From Bradyrhizobium sp. S69 (GTDB lineage: Bacteria; Pseudomonadota; Alphaproteobacteria; Rhizobiales; Xanthobacteraceae), in NCBI RefSeq assembly GCF_009766005.1, contig NZ_LMUK01000058.1:13617-77616 (forward strand): DNA of 64,000 nucleotides. Direction: 5' to 3'. The notes beneath the pieces are model-generated. The model searched no databases, had not been told where the DNA came from, and saw nothing but the letters and a program-made list of their open reading frames with translations. The translations under genes were made by a program, and so were the position numbers. Of this stretch, positions 48,612-57,132 are shown one piece after another (the stretch's first letter is position 1; every line of letters begins with the position of its first letter).

Positions 48612-49904
48612 TTACTTCGCGAGCGGCTGGTTGGCGGTTTCCGGCGCCAGCGCGATGAACGGCAGGCCGACGAGGTAGATCAGCGACAACAGCGAGATCG
48701 CGAGCGGGTAACTTCCGGTCATCGCCGCGAGCGCGCCGATCAGGGTTGGACCGGCCGCGCCGAGCACGCGCCCGAAGCTGAACGCAAAGCCCGAACCGGC
48801 CCCGCGCAGCGCCGACGGAAACATCTCCGGCAACCAGATCGTGAACAGTCCGAACACGCCGTTGGTGAAGAATCCAAGCACCGGCAGCAGGATGAAGAAG
48901 AGCGTGAGATTATCCAGAAGCGCGATGGCGACTTCGTAACTCGCGAGCACCGACAGCAACGCCCCCACGAAGAACAAGGCCGCGGTCCAGCGCCGGCTGC
49001 CGAGCCACCCGGTGATCGAGGGCACCAGCAGGCATCCGGTCAGGGTACCGACACTGGTGATCAAGCCCGCCACCGCGCCCATCTGCTGCGCATGGGCCGC
49101 CGTGGCGCCGGCCGCGACGAGCTTGGTGATGATGACCGTCGGAGCCCAGAAATTCGACGACCACAGGCCGAAGATGATGCAGGCCATCATCAGCGCCGCC
49201 GCCCAGGTGGTCTGGGCCTGCCCCTTGGCAAACAACGCGGAAAAGGGCTTGGCTTTGTCAGCAGATCCGGCGCGTTTGGGCTCGGGAATGTTGCGGCGCA
49301 GATAGAAGATCAGAAGTGCGGGCAGAATGCCGAGGAAAAACATGCCGCGCCAGCCGAGCAGGCTTCCCGCGCCCAGCGTGACCAGCGCCGCCAGGAACAA
49401 CCCGGTCGGGGTTGCGGTATGCAGCCAGCCGGCCAGCCGGACGCGGGTGTTTTCGGGCACCGATTCATGCAGCAGCGGCGTGCCCGCCGCCCATTCGCCG
49501 CCGATGCCGAAGCCGGCGACGAACCGAAACAGGGCGAACATCACGACGCCGGTCGACAGGCCGCACAATGCGGTGAACATCGAATAGACCAGCACCGTCC
49601 AGCACATGATCCGGACGCGTCCGTAGCGATCCGCCGCCCAGCCCCACACCATCGAACAGGCCCAGCCCAGCATGAAGATCGAGAACAGCAGGCCGCCGTA
49701 CAGGCCGATATTGGCGCGGCTCGCTTCGATCCCGCTCGCCGGCAACAGCTCGGTCAGCGCTCCCACCAGGATGTAGCCGTACATCGAGGAGTCGAAGCCA
49801 TCGAGCATCCAGCCGAACCATGTCGCCCAGAATATCTTGGCCGGCGAAGCGGCGCCGACATCCGCAACCGACGGCGCGCGTGCTCCAGTGACGATCTCGG
49901 CCAT
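48612..49904 (-). CDS. MFS transporter, aromatic-acid/metabolite:H+ symporter type
   Basis: 430 residues from ATG 49904 with GGAGGAAAG upstream; about 12 hydrophobic segments. The first helix has the D-G-F-D motif (WMLDGFDSSMYGYILVGA) common to AAHS-type carriers, and the loop between helices 2 and 3 shows GWAADRYGRVRI. The conserved GEWAAGTPLLHESVPENTRV follows helix 5. It is downstream of no obvious operon partner. Substrate likely an aromatic or other organic acid; not certain. Confidence 0.85.
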   Translation of the reverse strand: MAEIVTGARAPSVADVGAASPAKIFWATWFGWMLDGFDSSMYGYILVGALTELLPASGIEASRANIGLYGGLLFSIFMLGWACSMVWGWAADRYGRVRIMCWTVLVYSMFTALCGLSTGVVMFALFRFVAGFGIGGEWAAGTPLLHESVPENTRVRLAGWLHTATPTGLFLAALVTLGAGSLLGWRGMFFLGILPALLIFYLRRNIPEPKRAGSADKAKPFSALFAKGQAQTTWAAALMMACIIFGLWSSNFWAPTVIITKLVAAGATAAHAQQMGAVAGLITSVGTLTGCLLVPSITGWLGSRRWTAALFFVGALLSVLASYEVAIALLDNLTLFFILLPVLGFFTNGVFGLFTIWLPEMFPSALRGAGSGFAFSFGRVLGAAGPTLIGALAAMTGSYPLAISLLSLIYLVGLPFIALAPETANQPLAK

Positions 49905-50032
49905 GGTCTTTCCTCCGTCGGGGTATTTTGGGCGTTTTTGCTTGGACAGAGACCTAGGACGGATCGCGCGGCGAGGCACCCGTCGTAAACGGGACCGAGG
50001 CATCCGCCCGGGGCATAGCGCTTGCTCTTAAC

Positions 50033-50305
50033 TCAATCCGCCAGTTCGAAAGCCTTGCACCAGCCGTCCTTGCTGACCTCGCCTTCGACCACCTTGCAGG
50101 CGTTCGGCCGTTCGAACAGCGTGCACAAGCCGCAGCTATAGATGCCGTTGGGCGCGTCCTGATATTCAGCCTGCGCCCTCGTCATTTTTTCCGACGCGTC
50201 CGCTGGCGCGATCCGGAGCAACAGCCCGGCGGAAACGCCGCCGGCAACGCTGCGCATGACATTGCGCCGCGACCTGTTGAATGGCCTTTCATCCCTGGAA
50301 TTCAT
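50033..50305 (-). CDS. High-potential iron-sulfur protein, Tat-exported
   Basis: 90 residues from ATG 50305. The N-terminus has a twin-arginine signal (SRRNVMRSVAGGVSAGLLL), and the mature part carries four Cys in CGLCTLFERPNACKVVEGE... WCKAF, spaced C-x2-C-x8-C-x12-C, as in small HiPIPs binding one 4Fe-4S cluster. HiPIPs carry electrons in the periplasm, for example to reaction centres or oxidases. It lies 18 bases downstream of the TctC-type gene, so the two are probably co-transcribed. Confidence 0.8.
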   Translation of the reverse strand: MNSRDERPFNRSRRNVMRSVAGGVSAGLLLRIAPADASEKMTRAQAEYQDAPNGIYSCGLCTLFERPNACKVVEGEVSKDGWCKAFELAD

Positions 50306-50323
50306 GGCATGCGCGCCCAGCAA

Positions 50324-51301
50324 CTACTTCGCGACAAAGCCTGCTTCCGTCATCAGCTGCTTGTTGAGCGCGTCATCTTCCTCGAGGAATTGCAGCATAT
50401 CCTTGCCGGTCAGGAAGATCGGCTTGAGCGCCTGCTTCTCCATGTAGTCCTTGTATTCCGGCGTCTGCGTCACCTTCTGGAACAGGTCGACATAGAAGGC
50501 CTGCTGCTCCGGCGTCACCTTGCCGGGCAGGAACATCGCGCGCAGCATCAGATATTGCACGTCGAGGCCGGCTTCCTTGCAGGTCGGAATATCGTTCCAG
50601 GACTGGGTCTCGGTCACTTTGGTCTTGTAGGAAATCCGTTCCTTGTCGAACACGCAGAGCGGGCGGACCTGGCCGGCGCGCCAGACTTCGAGATTCTCGG
50701 AAGGGTTGTTGACGTTGGACTCGGTGTGATTGCCGACCAGTTGCGTCGCCGCCTCGCCGCCCGACTTATAGGGCAGATAGGAGAACTTGGCGCCGGTCTT
50801 CTGCTCGATGAACATCGTGAGCACGTGATCCTCGCGCTTCGAGCCGGTACCGCCCATCTTGAACGGCGATGAGGCTGCCTTCGCCGCGTCGACAAAGCCC
50901 TTGACGGTGTCCGGGCCCGACGCATTGTCCCACAGCACGAACTGATCGAGCGCCACCACCGACACCGGCGTCAGCTCATGCCAGTCGAACGGGATCTTGG
51001 CCGAGAGCGGCAGCATGTAGATCAGCGAATAGGCGATCAGCACCTTATTGGCATCGCCTTCGCTCGACTTCATGTACATCAGCGCTTCGGCGCCGGATGC
51101 CCCGCCCTTCAGCGACACCACCATCGGCGCCTTCATCAGATTGTTCTTCTGGATGGCGGCCTGCATCATGCGCGCCATCTGGTCGGAGGCGCCGCCGGCG
51201 CCGGCCGCGACCACAATCTCAACCGGCTTGGTCGGTTCCCAGCCGGCCGCGAGCGCCGGCGCGCCGGCCAGCATGATCGTCAGCGCGGCCGTTGCCTTCA
51301 T
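50324..51301 (-). CDS. TctC/Bug family periplasmic substrate-binding receptor
   Basis: 325 residues from ATG 51301. Signal peptide (MKATAALTIMLAGAPALAAG), then the Bug-family pattern: WEPTKPVEIVVAAGAGGASD, GASGAEALMYMKSSEGDANK, KMGGTGSKREDHVLTMFIEQ, YLPYKSGGEAATQLVGNHTE and a PEQQAFYVDLFQKV helix near the C-terminus. Bug receptors serve TctAB permeases, but the nearest tctAB pair is 13 kb away on the same strand, so the pairing is unproven. Ligand is likely a carboxylate. Confidence 0.9.
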   Translation of the reverse strand: MKATAALTIMLAGAPALAAGWEPTKPVEIVVAAGAGGASDQMARMMQAAIQKNNLMKAPMVVSLKGGASGAEALMYMKSSEGDANKVLIAYSLIYMLPLSAKIPFDWHELTPVSVVALDQFVLWDNASGPDTVKGFVDAAKAASSPFKMGGTGSKREDHVLTMFIEQKTGAKFSYLPYKSGGEAATQLVGNHTESNVNNPSENLEVWRAGQVRPLCVFDKERISYKTKVTETQSWNDIPTCKEAGLDVQYLMLRAMFLPGKVTPEQQAFYVDLFQKVTQTPEYKDYMEKQALKPIFLTGKDMLQFLEEDDALNKQLMTEAGFVAK

Positions 51302-51526
51302 GATCTCTCGCACAGGTTTCTTCCCTTTGGTCTTGATGAGGCTTCTGTCTTCATCAGGCCGGCGGTTGCCGGCGGCGCTTGGTGCACGCGACTGGCTTAT
51401 ACAGGCGACTTCCGACCGACTCCAGCCGCAGTGCCTATGACTTTCGAATGATTTTGCGACCCCAGACGCGCGCCAACGCCCCGGCGGCGCAATGCGCCCG
51501 AGCTAGGCCGGAACTTTCGCCACTTC

Positions 51527-51697
51527 TCATTTGGGTCTCTTAAAATTGAACTTCCCAACCCACAGCCCGAACAGAACAAGGAGTATTCCGAGAGCGTCGA
51601 TCTTCCAGTCCGCCTGAGACCTGTCTGCGCTTTCGAGCCAGAAGCACGCCGCTCCGGCCAGCATGATAATGACAGCGATCATTTGCTTTATTTTCAT
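51527..51697 (-). CDS. Small two-helix membrane protein
   Basis: 56 residues with two hydrophobic segments (MIAVIIMLAGAACFWLESA and IDALGILLVLFGLWVGKFNF) and a basic end. The ATG at 51697 is preceded by GGTGG; a longer upstream frame is unlikely to be coding. No family recognised. Confidence 0.5.
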   Translation of the reverse strand: MKIKQMIAVIIMLAGAACFWLESADRSQADWKIDALGILLVLFGLWVGKFNFKRPK

Positions 51698-51826
51698 GCA
51701 GCCACCATAGCCCAGATTTCCTCTTCGGAATTCCGAAGGTTCTCCAACAACCTGGACGGCCTCATAAATTGTTCGCGTAAAGGCACGCGGCGCCGCAGTG
51801 GCAGACTGAGACATTGTTAAGGAGTT

Positions 51827-53344
51827 GTGTCTAAAGCTGGAGCGACACCCAATTCCGTCATTTCGTCCCGGTTTTCAATGTCCGCCACCGATCCCGACGA
51901 TGGGGCTAAAATGTTCGACCTCGCGCCAGTCTCGCTCTGGATCGAGGACTACAGCGCGGTTCGGGCGTTGTTCGAGCAATGGCGCGCGGAAGGCGTCGAC
52001 GACATCAAGGCGTTCCTCGCCGCCGACCCCGATCATGTCCGGCAGTGCTCGAAGCGCATCCGCGTCCTCAAGGTCAACCGCAAGACCCTCTCGCTGTTCG
52101 GCGCCCGCGATCTCGCCCATCTGATGGCCAATCTCGGCCAGGTGATGCGCGACGATACCTTCAAGAGCCATGTCGAGGAACTTGCCCAGCTTTGGAATGG
52201 GCAAACCAGCTTCTCCAGCCACACGGTCAACTATACGCTGACCGGCGAGCGTCTCGATATCCAGCTCAGCGGCACGGTGCTTCCCGGTCACGAACAGAGC
52301 TGGGATCGCGTCATGATCGCGATCGAGGACGTTAGCGCGCGCGAAGGCGCCCGGCGCCGCCTCATGGACAGCGAGAACTACGCCTTCGGCCTGTTCGCCC
52401 ATTCACCGGTCTCGCTGTGGGTGGAAGATTTCAGCGCCGTGAAACGGCTGATGGACGACGTGCGCGCCCGCGGCGTCGAGGACTTCCGCGTCTTCACCGA
52501 TGTGCATGAGGAATTCGTCCCGCGCTGCATGAGCGAAATCCGCGTCCTCGACGTCAACAGCCGGACGCTCGAACTGTTCGGCGCGGCCGATAAAGAGACG
52601 TTGTTGCACAACCTGTCCGCCGTGTTCCGCGACGAGATGGAGCCGCATTTTCGCGAGCAGCTCATCGACCTCTGGGACGGCAAGCTGTTCCAGCAGCGCG
52701 AGGTGGTGAACTATGCGCTCGACGGCACCAAGCTGCATCTGCTGCTGCAATTCTCGGTGCTGCCCAACCACGAACGCGACTGGTCGCTGGTGCAGATCGC
52801 GCTGACCGACATCACCGCCCGCAAGAAGGCGGAAGCCTACCTCGAATATCTCGGCACCCATGACGTGCTGACGCGCACCCTCAATCGCTCGTTCTATGTC
52901 GACGAACTCAATCGGCTCGAACGCAAGGGGCCGAAGCCAGTCACCATCATCATCGCCGACCTCAACGGACTGAAGACCGCGAACGACGAACTCGGCCACG
53001 GCGTCGGCGACGCGCTGCTGCGCCGGGCGGGCGAGGTGTTCGGTTCGCTGGTCGAGAAGCCGGCCTCGGTCTCGCGTATCGGCGGCGACGAGTTCGCGGT
53101 GCTGCTGCCTGGCACCAATGCCGCCGGCGGCGAAGCCGTTCTCGCTTCGCTCGCGGAACTCCTCGAGCTCAACAACCAGTATCATCCCGACCTGATACTG
53201 AGCATCTCGACCGGGATCGCCACCAGCCGGCCCGGCGACCGGCTCGAACAGGTCGTCAAACGTGCCGACATGAAGATGCTCCACGCCAAGCGTTTGTATT
53301 ACCTGCAGGCGAACCGGGACCGGCGCGGAACAGGCGCCGCCTAA
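51827..53344 (+). CDS. Diguanylate cyclase with two PAS-like domains
   Basis: 505 residues. Two similar sensory domains start with PVSLWIEDYSAVRALFEQWR and PVSLWVEDFSAVKRLMDDVR and end in ATG/ITDI-type strands, i.e. a duplicated PAS module. The C-terminal GGDEF domain has YLGTHDVLTRTLNRSFYVDE, IIIADLNGLKTANDELGHGV and an intact RIGGDEFAVLLPG, so it should make cyclic di-GMP. The product-inhibition (RxxD) site before GGDEF is not seen. The protein is probably cytoplasmic. The GTG at 51827 follows AAGGAG closely (short spacing); ATG 51878 is an alternative. Confidence 0.9.
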   Translation: MSKAGATPNSVISSRFSMSATDPDDGAKMFDLAPVSLWIEDYSAVRALFEQWRAEGVDDIKAFLAADPDHVRQCSKRIRVLKVNRKTLSLFGARDLAHLMANLGQVMRDDTFKSHVEELAQLWNGQTSFSSHTVNYTLTGERLDIQLSGTVLPGHEQSWDRVMIAIEDVSAREGARRRLMDSENYAFGLFAHSPVSLWVEDFSAVKRLMDDVRARGVEDFRVFTDVHEEFVPRCMSEIRVLDVNSRTLELFGAADKETLLHNLSAVFRDEMEPHFREQLIDLWDGKLFQQREVVNYALDGTKLHLLLQFSVLPNHERDWSLVQIALTDITARKKAEAYLEYLGTHDVLTRTLNRSFYVDELNRLERKGPKPVTIIIADLNGLKTANDELGHGVGDALLRRAGEVFGSLVEKPASVSRIGGDEFAVLLPGTNAAGGEAVLASLAELLELNNQYHPDLILSISTGIATSRPGDRLEQVVKRADMKMLHAKRLYYLQANRDRRGTGAA

Positions 53345-53471
53345 AACACCGCCGCGCAAGCTCCGCAAGCCCGCCGGTTATTTCAGGCTCACGATGACGG
53401 TGCCAGTGCACTAAAATATCCAATCGTCGCCGTTTCTACACGATGCATTTCCCCGTCCCTCTCGGTTCGCA

Positions 53472-54755
53472 TCAGCGCAGTGCGAGCCTGCTGCGTGCGC
53501 CCCAGATCGCCAAACCGCTGATCACCGCGCCGAATATTACATAGTAGCTGGGAGAAAGCGGATCGCCGGTCGCCGCTCCGAGACCGGTCAGAACAAAGGG
53601 TGCAAATCCACCGAAGACTGTTACGCCAAGATTGTAGCTGAGCGAAAGACCGCTGGTACGCATGGGAGCCGGGAATATTTCGGCCATGAGCGCCGGTAAT
53701 GGAGCGAAATAGAGCGCGATAAATACCCCGAGGACGAACTGAATGGTGACGAGCGTGGCGAATGTGGGCGAGTGCTGTAACGCCGCGAATGCAGGATGCG
53801 CCAGTACGAGCGTCGCAGCGGCGCTGATTATCATCGTAGGAGTTCTTCCGATGAAATCCGACAACATCCCGATGAACGGCGACAGGATGAATATGACGCC
53901 GCCGGTAACGACCGTCCCGATAAAGGCAGCGGTTGCATCGACCTTGAACTGCCGCACCGCGTAGGTCGGCATGAAAACAGACATCCAGATTGTGATGGTT
54001 GCCAGGATAATGAGGCAGGCCGCGATGAGGACGCGGGTCTTCTCCAGCCGGATCATTTCCAGCATCGGTTGTTTTACCGGAGACATCGCCGAAAATTCCG
54101 CCGATTCACCGGTGGCGCGCCGAATGTAGACACCCACAGGTCCCAACAGGGCGCCGAAAATAAACGGCAAACGCCATCCCCAGATGTCGAATTGCTCCGG
54201 ACTCAATGACCACGTGAGAAAAGCACCAAAAGCCGAGGCAGACATCATGGCGAGACCCTGGGTCGCGGTCTGCCAGCTCGCGATAAAGCCGCGCCGGTCG
54301 GGATTATGTTCGGCCAGAAGTGCGGTGGCGCTTCCGAACTCGCCGCCCGCTGAAAAACCCTGCAACGCCCTGCCAGCGACGATGAGGACGGGGGCAGCCA
54401 AACCAATTTTAGCGTAAGTCGGTACCAGCGCGATGATCAGCATTCCGATCGTCATCAGGATCAAGGAAAGGCTCATCACTTTTTTTCGGCCGATCTTGTC
54501 TCCGAGATTGCCAAGATAGATGGCGCCGAGAGGCCTCATGCAGAAGGTGATGCCGAAGGTACCGAGAAAAAGCAGCATCGACGCGGTTTCGTTGGCAGAC
54601 GGGAAATACAGCCTGGCAATCGTAGCCGCCATGATGCCGTAAATATAAAGATCGAAACACTCGAAGACGTTTCCCAAAGTCGCGGCAATGATGGTGCTGC
54701 GCGCGGACGTAGCGCGTTCGTATTTGTCAGGAAAGGCGATTGCGACGTCGGCCAT
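53472..54755 (-). CDS. MFS transporter of the metabolite:H+ symporter (MHS) type
   Basis: 427 residues from ATG 54755, preceded by GGGAG. Family features: TLGNVFECFDLYIYGIMAAT in the first helix, GTFGITFCMRPLGAIYLGNL, GDKIGRKKVMSLSLILMTIG and GRALQGFSAGGEFGSATALL. These match carriers of proline/betaine, shikimate, citrate or alpha-ketoglutarate. It lies beside a cupin gene on the same strand (155-base gap) and an AraC regulator on the other, forming a small catabolic module. Confidence 0.88.
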   Translation of the reverse strand: MADVAIAFPDKYERATSARSTIIAATLGNVFECFDLYIYGIMAATIARLYFPSANETASMLLFLGTFGITFCMRPLGAIYLGNLGDKIGRKKVMSLSLILMTIGMLIIALVPTYAKIGLAAPVLIVAGRALQGFSAGGEFGSATALLAEHNPDRRGFIASWQTATQGLAMMSASAFGAFLTWSLSPEQFDIWGWRLPFIFGALLGPVGVYIRRATGESAEFSAMSPVKQPMLEMIRLEKTRVLIAACLIILATITIWMSVFMPTYAVRQFKVDATAAFIGTVVTGGVIFILSPFIGMLSDFIGRTPTMIISAAATLVLAHPAFAALQHSPTFATLVTIQFVLGVFIALYFAPLPALMAEIFPAPMRTSGLSLSYNLGVTVFGGFAPFVLTGLGAATGDPLSPSYYVIFGAVISGLAIWGARSRLALR

Positions 54756-54910
54756 TGAACTCTCCCTCGGGGCCGCACATCCGCGCCTCACGCGACGATG
54801 TGCCGACGTCCCGTTGCAATAAAGAGGTGTCGAGGGGCGGCCGACATCGCCGGCCGCTTCGCTCGATCCTCGGGGGTTAGGATGGAATTCCCGCTTGAAA
54901 GATTGGGAAA

Positions 54911-55336
54911 TCAGACGGCGACGAGCTTCTTTGCTTCCGGAGCGAATGTCCCTGGACCATCAACGTTGACAACGGTCTCCCCTGCGCCGACCCGAACGAA
55001 AACGTAGTGCACATCGTTTCCGCCTTCGAGTATCTCGCAACGATGGATCGCGCGCCGCGGAAAATAGGCATAGTCGCCTTGACCGATCTCAAATGAATCT
55101 TTGCCGTTTTCACCAAAATCAACGCGAATGCGGCCGGAAAGCATAAACATCACGCTGTCGAATTCCTGATGGTGGTGCCATTGACTAGGGGCGTCGAGCG
55201 CCGTGACGTGGCATTGACCAACCCACAGGTCACCTACCTCAAGAGCTTTCTTCCGGTTCTGGCCGGGCGTGAGCGGACCGTCCACCAATTGCTCTGCCTT
55301 CACGTATCCGATCTTCTGAAAAAGACCTTCACTCAT
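54911..55336 (-). CDS. Single-domain cupin protein
   Basis: 141 residues from ATG 55336 with GGAAG upstream. The double-stranded beta-helix is clear: metal-site motif 1 PSQWHHHQEFDSVMFMLSGR (two His plus Glu) and motif 2 GDYAYFPRRAIHRCEILEGG (His). Small cupins of this type include dioxygenases, isomerases and sugar/organic-acid-binding proteins. It is transcribed divergently from the AraC regulator at 55406, which likely controls it and the MFS gene downstream. Confidence 0.85.
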   Translation of the reverse strand: MSEGLFQKIGYVKAEQLVDGPLTPGQNRKKALEVGDLWVGQCHVTALDAPSQWHHHQEFDSVMFMLSGRIRVDFGENGKDSFEIGQGDYAYFPRRAIHRCEILEGGNDVHYVFVRVGAGETVVNVDGPGTFAPEAKKLVAV

Positions 55337-55405
55337 TGTAGCTTCCTTTGGATTTTTCACGTTCACCCCCCTTGAAAGGGGCCGTAGTGACTTTATGCTC
55401 GTCGC

Positions 55406-56221
55406 ATGGAAACGATCGGCCAATTTCTGTCGCCAACCAGACGAGCTGAGATTTTGCCGTTCGAGACCGCACCACGGCCGATCGTCGGCTTCGCTTGCGA
55501 TTATCCATCGGGCTTTTCTTCGGGATCGCACAGCCACCCCCGAGCGCAACTGCTCTATGCGATCTCAGGTGTCATGCGCGTAGAGACGCAGAACTCAAAC
55601 TACGTGGTACCTCCAACGACCGCGTTGTTTCTTCCGGCGGATGCTCGGCACGCGGTGAAGATGGACGGGCCGGTGGCCATGCGGGAGTTGTTCCTGCGAG
55701 AGGATGCCGCGAGCCGTGTCGGGCTTCAGCCGAAGGTCATCGCCGTCTCGGCGCTGCTTCGCGAGGTTATTATCGCGGCCTGCGCTGAACCGGTCGAATG
55801 GGCACCCAAAGGACGCGGCTATCATCTGGCAGAATTATCGCTCGATGAGATTGCCAGAGCCACGCCGCTCCCGCTCGGTTTGCCGCTGCCCCATGACGCA
55901 CGTCTTCGGCGCGTCGTTTCGGCGATCAGAGATCGTCCGAACGACAACCGGAGCATGGAGGAATGGGGCGACGTCGCCAACGCATCGAGCCGCACTTTAG
56001 CGCGCATCTTCCGGGCAGAAACCGGGCTGAGCTTTCGGCAATGGCGGCAGCAGGCTCGCCTGACGGAGGCTCTTAGCGCCCTGACGATGGGCGCTCCGCC
56101 GTCCAAAGCCGCCTCGATCGCTGGCTTTGAAAGTATTCCAGCCTTCGGAGCCGCTTTTAGAACCTTGTTCGGAATAACGCCTCGCCAGGCCAGACAACTT
56201 CGTCCCGATATCCGCCGCTAA
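55406..56221 (+). CDS. AraC family regulator with N-terminal cupin sensor
   Basis: 271 residues. The N-terminal cupin (SHPRAQLLYAISGVMRVETQ, then VVPPTTALFLPADARHAVKM) is a ligand-sensing domain; the C-terminal part has the two AraC helix-turn-helix units (EEWGDVANASSRTLARIFRA, FESIPAFGAAFRTLFGITPR). The ATG is 69 bases from the divergent cupin gene, so it probably regulates that promoter and the MFS gene beyond it in response to the imported compound. Confidence 0.9.
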   Translation: METIGQFLSPTRRAEILPFETAPRPIVGFACDYPSGFSSGSHSHPRAQLLYAISGVMRVETQNSNYVVPPTTALFLPADARHAVKMDGPVAMRELFLREDAASRVGLQPKVIAVSALLREVIIAACAEPVEWAPKGRGYHLAELSLDEIARATPLPLGLPLPHDARLRRVVSAIRDRPNDNRSMEEWGDVANASSRTLARIFRAETGLSFRQWRQQARLTEALSALTMGAPPSKAASIAGFESIPAFGAAFRTLFGITPRQARQLRPDIRR

Positions 56222-56294
56222 GTCGATGCCGCGGTCCGATGCGCTTCCCGTAACTTCACGCCCGCCAACAAAATGCCGGTCGCCACCGGGGGCG

Positions 56295-57092
56295 CTATTT
56301 GCCTTTAAAATTCGGCGCGCGCTTGTTGAGGAAGGCGTCCATGCCTTCGCGGAAATCCTCGCTCATATAGGCGCGCAGGATCAGATCCTCGCCCTCATCG
56401 CGCGAGAGCGTGCGGCGGATGCGGCGCACCGCTTCCTTGGTGACTTCGAGCGTGATCGGCGCGTGGCCGGCCACGAGCTTCGCCGTCTCGTCGGCGCGCT
56501 GCTGCAAGGTCGCGACATCAGGCACCACCTCGTTGAGCAGGCCGAGCGCCAGCGCTTCGGGGGCTTCCACCAGCCGCGCCTTGAAGATCAGATCCTTGGT
56601 GCGCGCCGGCCCGATCAGCGAGACCAGCCGGGAGATGTTGGACATCGACAGGCAATTGCCGAGCGTGCGCGCGATCGGAAAGCCGATCCGGGCAGCTTCG
56701 GTGCCGATGCGGATGTCGCAGCAGGCCGCGATGCCGGCGCCGCCGCCGGTGCAGGCGCCCGCGATCGCCGCGATCGTCGGCACCCGGCAGGTTTCCAGGG
56801 CGCCGAGCACCCGATCGATCCGGGCCTCATAGTCGAGCGCGTCCTGCGCCGACTTGAAGGCACGGAATTGCGAGATGTCGGTGCCCGAGGCGAACGCCTT
56901 GTCGCCGGTGCCGGTCAGGATCATCGCCTTGATCGAGCGATCGTTGTTGGCGGTCTCGCAGATCGCGGCCATCTGCTCGTACATCGCAAAGGTCAGCGCA
57001 TTGCGCGCCTGCGGACGGTTGAACGTGATCCGGGCGATGCCGTCTTCGACGGAATAGAGCAGATCTTCGTTGGCTTGTACCGGGGCGTTCAT
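56295..57092 (-). CDS. Crotonase family protein (enoyl-CoA hydratase-like, catalytic Glu not conserved)
   Basis: 265 residues with the crotonase fold (DGIARITFNRPQARNALTFA, then TGTGDKAFASGTDISQF). The oxyanion-hole region GACTGGGAGIAACCDIRIGT lacks the Glu found in true hydratases (GGGCEL there), and the second catalytic Glu is replaced in ARIGFPIA. So hydration is doubtful; isomerase, hydrolase or decarboxylase activity on a CoA ester is possible. It lies 40 bases downstream of the aminotransferase at 57133 on the same strand. Confidence 0.85.
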   Translation of the reverse strand: MNAPVQANEDLLYSVEDGIARITFNRPQARNALTFAMYEQMAAICETANNDRSIKAMILTGTGDKAFASGTDISQFRAFKSAQDALDYEARIDRVLGALETCRVPTIAAIAGACTGGGAGIAACCDIRIGTEAARIGFPIARTLGNCLSMSNISRLVSLIGPARTKDLIFKARLVEAPEALALGLLNEVVPDVATLQQRADETAKLVAGHAPITLEVTKEAVRRIRRTLSRDEGEDLILRAYMSEDFREGMDAFLNKRAPNFKGK

Positions 57093-57132
57093 GACGCACT
57101 CTTTCTGTTGTTGTTACAGGGTTTGAACTAAC

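Noticed and set aside
48489..49988. 500-codon open frame opposite the MFS transporter gene
   Set aside because: Antisense shadow: the product is Gln/Arg/Glu/His-rich low complexity, while the minus strand encodes a textbook MFS protein with a good ribosome site.
52403..53368. Minus-strand frame opposite the diguanylate cyclase
   Set aside because: Antisense of PAS and GGDEF codons; no independent protein pattern.
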